NCBI GenBank assembly: GCA_030656195.1
Contig: JAUSOJ010000016.1
Location: 1-40,291, forward strand
From: Lutibacter sp.
Lineage (GTDB): Bacteria; Bacteroidota; Bacteroidia; Flavobacteriales; Flavobacteriaceae
DNA: 40,291 nucleotides
Direction: 5' to 3'
Of this stretch, positions 33,647-40,291 are shown one piece after another. The position numbers and the translations under genes are program-made. The notes beneath the pieces are model-generated. The model did no database searches, had not been told where the DNA came from, and saw only the letters and a list, made by a program, of their open reading frames with translations. Numbering within the stretch: position 1 is the first letter of the stretch; every line of letters begins with the position of its first letter.

Positions 33647-35266
33647 TTAATATAATTTCTTGGCCCAAATAGGCTGACCATTTGGTGTGAAACCTGAATA
33701 TGTTAAGGTAACTTTTCTTGGTGATGCTTCCCAATCCCAGGCATCGGCCACATTGCATTTGTTTCCGTTCAGGGTAAGTATTCCTTTTCCACTGTCGTAC
33801 GCCCAAGTTCCTGTTACGCCTCCCGACACTTTTCCGTCGGAAGTCAAAGTCACATTGACCGATTTTTGAATGGTTTTGTATTGATAATTCATCGTGATTT
33901 GCTCCCAAGTCCCAACAAATGAAGCTGCTGTGATGGTTGTTTTAGGCACTGCCGCATAACGTTCAGGCGCAATTGTTGGCCAGCCATCTTCAGTCCATTG
34001 AATGCTGCGAACATGACCCATCATGACTGCATTTGAGGCATTAATTCCCGGGACATTTTCTGGAAGCCTGGCCTGAGAGGCATAAAACCACTCTTTTGAA
34101 TCGGGATTTTGAAATACCGAACAATGCGCAAAACCAACCCAGCCGGTATGATTTTTAAAACCAAATGGATGTGTTAGCATTGGCCAAGATTCTGCGCCAA
34201 AAGTCACATTTCCTCCATCAATACCAACATAAGGCCCTAAAATATCTCTAGATCTCACAACGCGGGTATTGTAGGCAACGGACAATTCATCATAAGCCAA
34301 AAACAAATAATAATATCCGGTATCTTCATTAAAAATAATTTCCGGGCCTTCCAAAGCCTGCCAACGGTTTGTGTTTACTGCTCCACGACCGGCAATGCGA
34401 ACACCATAATCGGAAATGTTTTCAAGTTTGTATGGTTTTCCTGTTGCCGGATTCAATTTTAAAGCTGCTATGCCGCTATGCCAAGAACCATAAATTAAAT
34501 ATTCTTCTCCATTCGGTGTTGCAATAAAACTAGGATCGATAGCATTGAATTTAAAATAAGCACTCCAATCGTTGCCTCCATTTCTCAAATAACTTTTTAC
34601 GCCGTCCGGTTCAGAGCAAACCACCATTCCTTTATCTACCCAAACATTGGTAGCCAAATCATCAGATTCCGCCAGACCGATAAATGCCCTTTCCGACCAA
34701 GAAGTGTTGGTGTCTGTTCCAACAATTGGATTTGTCACCACAATGCTGTAATACATTCTGTATTTGTTGCCCACTTTTTTAATGTGAGGCGCCCAAAAAC
34801 CATAATTTGGATTTTCAATTGGCGGTAAAGCGGGAATCATTCGTGCCCTTTTGTTATTTAAGGAATCTTTTACCCATTCAGGCGCTTTGGTCATAGCTGA
34901 ACCCATATATTCCCAGGTTACCAAATCTTTAGAACGCCTGTATGGGAAATGCCCATATCCTTCATGTGCATTTCCATAGGAAGCATCTGTTTGGTACATA
35001 TAATAATATTCACCGCACTTTTCAACTGTAGGGTCATGCACGTTTGCCAGATTCCATTTTGAACGATCTTGCCAAGAGGAAATAGCCGTATAATTATCGG
35101 CATAAGTTGGTCCGGGAAATGTATTTGGCACAACCACAATCGGATCAGGATCAGGATCAGGATTCGGTTGCAGGTTGTCATCACCAGCGCAACTATTTAT
35201 TGAAAATACCAATAAAAAAATGATACTAATTGATAAAAATTTAAAAATAAGATTCGACTTTTTCAT
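33647..35266 (-). CDS. GH43 surface endo-arabinanase lipoprotein (GH43_4-like) with C-terminal domain
   Basis: A 539-residue lipoprotein (lipobox FSINSC, Cys26) with a Pro-Asp linker (PNPDPDPDP) after the lipid anchor, typical of outer-surface lipoproteins. The propeller domain (about 55-430) carries Asp78 (NVHDPTV), Asp244 (NAIDPSFI) and Glu306 (ALEGPEII). A C-terminal beta-barrel-like domain (about 435-539, GTWEQITMNYQY ... GQPIWAKKLY) follows, as in endo-arabinanases of subfamily 4 found in Bacteroides arabinan PULs. It is predicted to make the first cuts in arabinan at the cell surface, next to SusCD. The linker is encoded by GGATCA repeats. Confidence 0.88.
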   Translation of the reverse strand: MKKSNLIFKFLSISIIFLLVFSINSCAGDDNLQPNPDPDPDPIVVVPNTFPGPTYADNYTAISSWQDRSKWNLANVHDPTVEKCGEYYYMYQTDASYGNAHEGYGHFPYRRSKDLVTWEYMGSAMTKAPEWVKDSLNNKRARMIPALPPIENPNYGFWAPHIKKVGNKYRMYYSIVVTNPIVGTDTNTSWSERAFIGLAESDDLATNVWVDKGMVVCSEPDGVKSYLRNGGNDWSAYFKFNAIDPSFIATPNGEEYLIYGSWHSGIAALKLNPATGKPYKLENISDYGVRIAGRGAVNTNRWQALEGPEIIFNEDTGYYYLFLAYDELSVAYNTRVVRSRDILGPYVGIDGGNVTFGAESWPMLTHPFGFKNHTGWVGFAHCSVFQNPDSKEWFYASQARLPENVPGINASNAVMMGHVRSIQWTEDGWPTIAPERYAAVPKTTITAASFVGTWEQITMNYQYKTIQKSVNVTLTSDGKVSGGVTGTWAYDSGKGILTLNGNKCNVADAWDWEASPRKVTLTYSGFTPNGQPIWAKKLY

Positions 35267-35280
35267 TGGTCTATGGGGTT

Positions 35281-36840
35281 TTATTTTCCTTCCAATACGA
35301 TTACAGAAAACGGAGGGATTGTTATTTCAACGGTATTCTTTTTAACTTTAAAGTTTTTAAATTCCTTTGGAACAATGTTTTTCGGATTGTTAAATGTATT
35401 GTGGTCTTCTACTTTTGCTGAAGTTAAAATGGTACCCGTAAATTTTCCAATTCCAAGTTCTTTTAGATCAATTTCAACTTTATTTTCTTTTTTTGAATCA
35501 ATATTTACCAAAGAAACATGAACCAGTCCGTTTTTGTCTTTTGATGCTGAAACTGACAATGCAGGAAGTGTTTCGCCTCCATAAGTATATGCAGGACCTT
35601 CAAATGAAATTGGCAAAAGCTGCGCATCATGATGCACATTGTACATTTTCATTACATGATAGGTTGGTGTCAACAACATTTTATCGCCTTCAGTTAAAAT
35701 AACTGCCTGTAACACATTTACAGTTTGCGCAAGATTGGCCATTTTCACCCTTTTGCTGTGATTGTTAAAAATATTTAAGGTTGTGCCTGCAATCATGGCG
35801 TCTCTCATTGTGTTTTGTTGGTATAAAAATCCGGGATTTGTTCCTTCTTCTACATCATACCATCCTCCCCATTCATCAACAATCAATGCCACTTTGTTTT
35901 CTGGATCATATTTATCCATAATATCAGAATGTTTGTTTACCAATTCTTCCATTCTTAATGCTGTTTTCATCGTAGCAAAATATTGTTCTTCATTAAACTT
36001 GGTTGAAGACCCTTTTTTCTCCCATTTCACAAATGAATAGGAATGCAAGGCAACGCCTTCAATTAAATTTTTAGGAATGTCGCGCATTAAAACTTCTGTC
36101 CAATGATAATCGGCAACGTTTGCACCAGAAGCAATTCTAAAAAGTTTGTCGCTGTTGGTCCAATCGGTCATGAACGTTGCATATTGTCTGTAGATATTTG
36201 CATAATATTCTGGCGTCATATTGCCACCGCAGCCCCACATTTCATTACCAACACCCCAATAGGTTACATTCCAAGGTTTTTCTCTTCCATTTTCATTTCT
36301 TAAATCGGCCATCGGACTGCCTCCTTTATGTCCAACATATTCAACATATTCAGTAAATTCTTGTACCGTACTGCTTCCAACATTTGCTGCTAAGTATGGT
36401 TCTGTGCCCAATACTTCACATAATTCTAAAAAATCATGGGTGCCAAAACTATTGTCTTCAACAACGCCACCCCACCATCTGTTTACCATGGAAGGCCTGT
36501 CTTCTTTAGGACCAATACCGTCTTTCCAATGGTATGTATCTGCAAAACAACCTCCCGGCCATCTTAAATTTGGAATTTTCAATTCCTTTAAAGCTGCAAT
36601 AATGTCATTGCGAACGCCATTGGTGTTCGGAATAACGCTATTTTCTCCAACATAAAAACCATCGTAAATACATCGTCCTAAATGTTCTGCGAAATGGCCA
36701 TAGATATGTTTGCTTATTACAGGCGCTGATTTGTCATTTTTAAGCGTAAGCACTGTAGCATTATTTTGTGAATTTCCACTTTGAATTCCTAAGATGAAAA
36801 CAAATAATACTATTGAAATTGATTGTTTTAAGTTTATCAT
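35281..36840 (-). CDS. GH51 alpha-L-arabinofuranosidase, secreted
   Basis: A 519-residue GH51 enzyme with a signal peptide (about 1-24, SGNSQ). The barrel holds the acid/base Glu200 in YWGVGNEMWGCGG and the nucleophile Glu323 in LIVDEWGGWYD; the substrate segment NLRWPGGCFADTYHW is also present. The C-terminal beta domain ends PPFSVIVLEGK. It is probably periplasmic, trimming alpha-1,2/1,3-linked Araf branches. It is the first enzyme gene after susCD, separated from susD by a strong hairpin. It is the smaller of two GH51 types here, without the jelly-roll of the 22-24 kb gene. Confidence 0.93.
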   Translation of the reverse strand: MINLKQSISIVLFVFILGIQSGNSQNNATVLTLKNDKSAPVISKHIYGHFAEHLGRCIYDGFYVGENSVIPNTNGVRNDIIAALKELKIPNLRWPGGCFADTYHWKDGIGPKEDRPSMVNRWWGGVVEDNSFGTHDFLELCEVLGTEPYLAANVGSSTVQEFTEYVEYVGHKGGSPMADLRNENGREKPWNVTYWGVGNEMWGCGGNMTPEYYANIYRQYATFMTDWTNSDKLFRIASGANVADYHWTEVLMRDIPKNLIEGVALHSYSFVKWEKKGSSTKFNEEQYFATMKTALRMEELVNKHSDIMDKYDPENKVALIVDEWGGWYDVEEGTNPGFLYQQNTMRDAMIAGTTLNIFNNHSKRVKMANLAQTVNVLQAVILTEGDKMLLTPTYHVMKMYNVHHDAQLLPISFEGPAYTYGGETLPALSVSASKDKNGLVHVSLVNIDSKKENKVEIDLKELGIGKFTGTILTSAKVEDHNTFNNPKNIVPKEFKNFKVKKNTVEITIPPFSVIVLEGK

Positions 36841-36857
36841 ACTATTTAAAATTTAAA

Positions 36858-36890
36858 ATTATGTGGCAAGCCTTATGCCTGCCACATAAT
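36858..36890 (-). terminator. Hairpin between susD and the enzyme genes (attenuator or processing site)
   Basis: ATTATGTGGCA (36858-36868) and TGCCACATAAT (36880-36890) form a perfect 11-bp stem with an 11-nt loop, in the 84-bp gap between susD and GH51. On the minus strand it is followed by an A/T-rich tract rather than a clean U-run. It may partly terminate transcription or stabilise the susCD transcript. Confidence 0.65.
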
Positions 36891-36924
36891 CAATAAAAAA
36901 ACTCAAATTAATTAACAATATTTT

Positions 36925-38487
36925 TTAATACCCAAAATTTTGAACTGTACCGGGGTTGTTATCCATTTCCAGTTGAGGAATTGGGAAAAATTCTCTGCCT
37001 GGTTTATAAGTGTCATATTCGGCATCTCTTGATTTTAACCAAGTTAATTTTGACGCATCATTTAACCATCCCCATCTGCGAATGTCATCAAAACGGTGAC
37101 CTTCCAAAGCAAATTCCAACAGCCTTTCATGCGCTATTTGATCTCTCATTTGCGCTTGCGTCATTCCTGGTTTTACAATTGCTAAATCTGGCAAGTTTAC
37201 ACGGCTTCTAACGGCTTGAATATATTGGTAGGCCAATGCAGTTGCTCCAGTTTCATTTAAACTTTCGGCATACATCATCAATACATCTGCGTAACGCATA
37301 ATACGTTCATTAATTCCGGATCTCCAGTCAAATTCATTTGGTTGTCCACCATCTGAATTTTGGTATTTTCTACAAAATAAATCATTTAAATCACCTGAAT
37401 TGCCTCCATAAAATGTTGCAAAATTTTGACCATACAACATCATTCCTCCCGGTTTGTTATAAAACATGGTTGCATCTAAACGAGGGTCTACCTGATTGGT
37501 CACAGTTTTTTCAATTTGGAAATCGTTAAATAATGATCTGGTTGGCTGAACGTCTGTCCAACCAAAACCTCTTGGTCCGTAAGTAATTGCTCTTGCAGAT
37601 GTTTTTCCCCATCCTGAAGCCGGAGCGCCGCCCCAACCTAAATCAACACCACCTGCATCTCTGCTAAATTGCACTTCAAATACCGATTCGGAATTATTTT
37701 CATTGACAGCCGTAAAATTATCTCGATAATTAGGCACCAATGAATAAACATTTAAGTCGATTACCTTTTTAAAGTTATCTCTGGCATTTGGAAAATCTTT
37801 GGTAAACAAATAGGCTTTTCCTAAATAAGCCAAAGCCGCACCTTTTGTTGCTCTGCCCAATTGGCCTGCATCTAATCCAGATACACTTGTATAAGATACA
37901 GGAAGTAAATCTGACGCAGTTTTGAAATCAGAAATAACCTGGGCCCACCCTTCTTGATTAGATTTTTGCGGGTGGTATATTTGATTATTGCTAACAGGTA
38001 ACGGAACACTGCTAAACATGTTTACTGCATGAAATAAATACAATCCTCTTAAAAAATAGGCTTGTCCAAGAATTCTATTTTTCAACGCATCGTCCATTGC
38101 TATGTTTGGCACATTATCTAAAACCTGATTGGCACGGTTAACACCTTGATAATAGGTTTCATAAGCCCACCCATAAATGGCTGCATCTGAAACACTTGAG
38201 TTAAAGCGACCAACATTAAACATAGAGCCCCACGGACTTTGGCTTCTGCAATCATCGCCTTTAAGGTCTAATAATAAAGGTGTGCTTCTCATATAAGTTC
38301 CGTCGGTCAATAAACTTCCATAAACGGCATTTACACCTTTAAGGGCATCTTCATCCGTTTTCCAAAATGACCCTTCAGTTTCTACGTTTGGATCAACTTG
38401 GGTTAAATCTGCCTCTTTCACACAACTCACAGTTACAAGTGTTATTGAAAGAAAAACAAGTAGATAATATAATTTAGTGTATTTCAT
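36925..38487 (-). CDS. susD: SusD-like (RagB/SusD) glycan-binding lipoprotein
   Basis: A 520-residue outer-membrane lipoprotein that caps the SusC transporter and binds arabinan oligosaccharides. The signal peptide ends LVTVSC (Cys22). The helical TPR-like core is recognisable: GSFWKTDEDALKGVNAVYGSL, ILGQAYFLRGLYLFHAVNMF, and a C-terminal YAESLNETG ... AVRSRVNLPDL ... IAHERLLEFALEGHRFDDIRRWG, the diagnostic RagB/SusD ending. It lies 33 bp after susC and is cotranscribed with it. Ligand specificity is inferred from the surrounding arabinan enzymes. Confidence 0.95.
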   Translation of the reverse strand: MKYTKLYYLLVFLSITLVTVSCVKEADLTQVDPNVETEGSFWKTDEDALKGVNAVYGSLLTDGTYMRSTPLLLDLKGDDCRSQSPWGSMFNVGRFNSSVSDAAIYGWAYETYYQGVNRANQVLDNVPNIAMDDALKNRILGQAYFLRGLYLFHAVNMFSSVPLPVSNNQIYHPQKSNQEGWAQVISDFKTASDLLPVSYTSVSGLDAGQLGRATKGAALAYLGKAYLFTKDFPNARDNFKKVIDLNVYSLVPNYRDNFTAVNENNSESVFEVQFSRDAGGVDLGWGGAPASGWGKTSARAITYGPRGFGWTDVQPTRSLFNDFQIEKTVTNQVDPRLDATMFYNKPGGMMLYGQNFATFYGGNSGDLNDLFCRKYQNSDGGQPNEFDWRSGINERIMRYADVLMMYAESLNETGATALAYQYIQAVRSRVNLPDLAIVKPGMTQAQMRDQIAHERLLEFALEGHRFDDIRRWGWLNDASKLTWLKSRDAEYDTYKPGREFFPIPQLEMDNNPGTVQNFGY

Positions 38488-38520
38488 TTTTTTATATTTT
38501 TAAATTTATTTATCGCATGA

Positions 38521-40291
38521 TTAAAAATCAACCTCTACTCCGAACATAAATCCTCTTGGATTTGGGAAAGATCCATAATCAAATCCTCTGGAAAACAAAC
38601 CTCCGTTGTTAAAGTCTGGGTCATATCCTTTGTATTTGCTAATTGTAAGCACATTTTGTCCAGAAGCATAAACTCTTGCTCTTTGTACAATTTTAGTGTC
38701 TTTTAAAGGAACGTTAAAGCCAAGTTCAATGTTTTGAAGTTTTATAAAATCTCCATTTTCAATAAAACGACTTGACAATCTGTTATTTCCGTTAGGGTCA
38801 CCAATTACTGGTCTAGGAATATTTGTGTCGGTATTTTGAGGTGTCCAGTAATCTAACATATCTGTATGGTGATTTACGTAATCTCCCAACATTAAGTTTT
38901 GATAAGTTCCGTTAAGCACCTTATTGCCACCGCTACCTTGCCAGAAAAATGAGAAATCCCAGTTTTTGTATGAGCTGCTAAAGTTTAATCCGAAACTGTA
39001 TTTTGGGATTGCAACTCCTTGAAAACTTCTGTCAGCATCTGTAATAAGTCCGTCGTCATTTAAATCTCTGAATTTTATATCGCCAGGCGCTGCTGAAGAT
39101 TGAAATGCGTGCGCAGCAATTTCTGCCTGATTTTGAAAAATACCTTCCACTTCATAAACATAAATTTCACCAATAGATCTTCCTACTTCAGTTTTAGATC
39201 CGGCTCCATAAATTGGATTTCCATCTAAACCTATTTTTAACACTTCATTTTTAAGCGTTCCTAGGTTAGCAGAAACGTTGTATTTAAAGTCCCTGTATTC
39301 ATTGTTGTAAGAAACAGTAAATTCAAGACCGTTGTTTTTTACTGATGCAGCATTGGTAATAATACTCGCAGGAAAAGAACCTGTTGAAAAAGGAAGCGGC
39401 ACTGCAGCTAAAAGATTTGTAGATTTTTTTTCAAAATACTCAGCGGTAAATTCTAATTTATTTTCGAACAATCCCAATTCTACTGCTGCATTTATGGTTT
39501 CTGTATCTTCCCATTTAATATTAGGGTCTTTTAAGGTAACTGCCGTTGTTCCCGGCGCCAAAGTATTTCCAAATACATAGCTTGCAAAACCGTTAACAGT
39601 TCCTGTATAACCATAATTTGCGATGGTATTGTTTCCTAATTGACCATATCCACCCCGTATTTTCAAGGTATTCATATATTTTGGGAGCGTTATAAAACTT
39701 TCGTTGTTAACTTTCCAAGCTCCTGATACAGAAAAGTAATCCCCTGTATTGTTTTCAGCAGGGAATAAAGAAGATCTGTCTCGTCTGAAATTAGCCGTTA
39801 ACAAATAACGATCATCATAAGAATAATTTAATCTGCTGATGTATGATAGTGATGTAATGGTGCTTTCATATTCTCTTGCTGAAATGTCATCGGCATATTC
39901 TATGTGGCTAATTTCTCCCGGTTCAAAACCTACACCTCTTGAAATATGATTTTTATGATCAAATCTTTCTTGAACCCAACCTACTAAAACATCAAACTTG
40001 TGTTTTTCAACATCAAAGGAATAGTTAAGTATATTATCAACAATGGTTCTTGTTTCGTTACCGCTTGTAAGATCTAATTCCGATTCTTCATTAGTGGTAA
40101 GGTAATACCAACCTAAATCACTTGGCGGATTAAAAAATTTCGTTTGCCAGTCTAATTGGTCGGCGCTTGCTCTTATAGTATATTTCAACCCTTTAATAAT
40201 TTCAAGTTCCCCCCAAACATTTCCAATAAACCTATTACGTTCGTTACTGTTATCCCGTAAATTATTAAAACCAATTACGTTTAAAGTGATT
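38521..40291 (-). CDS. susC: SusC-like TonB-dependent transporter, C-terminal part (5' end outside window)
   Basis: C-terminal ~590 residues of an outer-membrane beta-barrel of the SusC/RagA family. The frame stays open through the window edge (reading ITLNVIGFNNLRDNSNERNR at the edge), so the TTG at 40188 is not a start. Typical segments are FRRDRSSLFPAENN, LKIRGGYGQLGNN, IKWEDTETINAAVELGLFENKLEFTAEYF, GDIKFRDLNDDGLITDADRSFQG, and the C-terminal NPRGFMFGVEVDF with aromatic last residue. The plug domain, TonB box and signal peptide are missing. It is the partner of the SusD protein 33 bp downstream. Confidence 0.95.
   Translation of the reverse strand, partial: ITLNVIGFNNLRDNSNERNRFIGNVWGELEIIKGLKYTIRASADQLDWQTKFFNPPSDLGWYYLTTNEESELDLTSGNETRTIVDNILNYSFDVEKHKFDVLVGWVQERFDHKNHISRGVGFEPGEISHIEYADDISAREYESTITSLSYISRLNYSYDDRYLLTANFRRDRSSLFPAENNTGDYFSVSGAWKVNNESFITLPKYMNTLKIRGGYGQLGNNTIANYGYTGTVNGFASYVFGNTLAPGTTAVTLKDPNIKWEDTETINAAVELGLFENKLEFTAEYFEKKSTNLLAAVPLPFSTGSFPASIITNAASVKNNGLEFTVSYNNEYRDFKYNVSANLGTLKNEVLKIGLDGNPIYGAGSKTEVGRSIGEIYVYEVEGIFQNQAEIAAHAFQSSAAPGDIKFRDLNDDGLITDADRSFQGVAIPKYSFGLNFSSSYKNWDFSFFWQGSGGNKVLNGTYQNLMLGDYVNHHTDMLDYWTPQNTDTNIPRPVIGDPNGNNRLSSRFIENGDFIKLQNIELGFNVPLKDTKIVQRARVYASGQNVLTISKYKGYDPDFNNGGLFSRGFDYGSFPNPRGFMFGVEVDF

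Noticed and set aside
38521-40188. SusC read as a complete 555-residue protein starting at 40188
   Set aside because: That start is an internal TTG; the frame is open to the window edge and encodes SusC-type sequence, so the gene is truncated by the window.

Overview
The window looks like a chromosomal piece of a low-GC Bacteroidetes bacterium, most likely a Flavobacterium-type member of the Flavobacteriia. The signs are a SusC/SusD pair, many lipoprotein signal peptides, a type IX secretion type B C-terminal domain, Bacteroidetes-style promoters (TAnnTTTG -7 boxes), absence of Shine-Dalgarno sites and A/T-rich intergenic DNA. No rRNA, tRNA, CRISPR array, transposase or phage gene was seen.

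Left part (1-12.8 kb) is housekeeping. It starts with the C-terminal part of a copper P1B-ATPase, which runs in from the left. Convergent to it is a large T9SS-secreted repeat protein. Next comes a leucine-type operon on the minus strand in the order leuC-leuD-leuA/cimA-leuB, with a clear promoter at its 5' end and a hairpin terminator at its 3' end. The synthase carries the pyruvate-pocket residues I recall from Leptospira citramalate synthase, so the operon may serve isoleucine as well as, or instead of, leucine. Two convergent L,D-transpeptidases of different families follow.

Right part (13.1-40.3 kb) is one large L-arabinose/arabinan polysaccharide utilisation locus (PUL). Read from the right on the minus strand it encodes SusC (cut by the window end), SusD, a secreted GH51, a GH43_4-like endo-arabinanase, a GH43_29-like enzyme, a GH43_5-like endo-arabinanase, a secreted alpha/beta-hydrolase fused to DUF3237, a serine hydrolase lipoprotein, a GH127 beta-L-arabinofuranosidase, a GPH-family symporter, a cytoplasmic GH43_26-like exo-arabinofuranosidase and a second GH51. 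A separate promoter then starts araB-araD-araA-galM-SSS symporter. A GH97 gene faces this operon, and the two share a bidirectional terminator. The inferred flow is: cell-surface endo-enzymes and esterase(s) trim the polymer, SusCD imports oligosaccharides, GH51/GH43/GH127/GH97 cut them to L-arabinose, two symporters carry sugar across the inner membrane, GalM interconverts anomers, and AraA-AraB-AraD feed the pentose phosphate pathway.

The most notable signals are these. The same 19-bp palindrome (AAGTGT-N7-ACACTT) sits at the araB promoter and at the GH97 start. An 87/88-bp tandem duplication in front of the internal GH51 repeats its start region and creates two 14-codon mini-ORFs. A 44-codon orphan coding remnant lies between GH127 and the serine hydrolase. 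The alpha/beta-hydrolase-DUF3237 fusion is an uncharacterised architecture in an arabinan PUL. A strong hairpin separates susCD from the enzyme genes. No regulator gene of the PUL lies inside the window.
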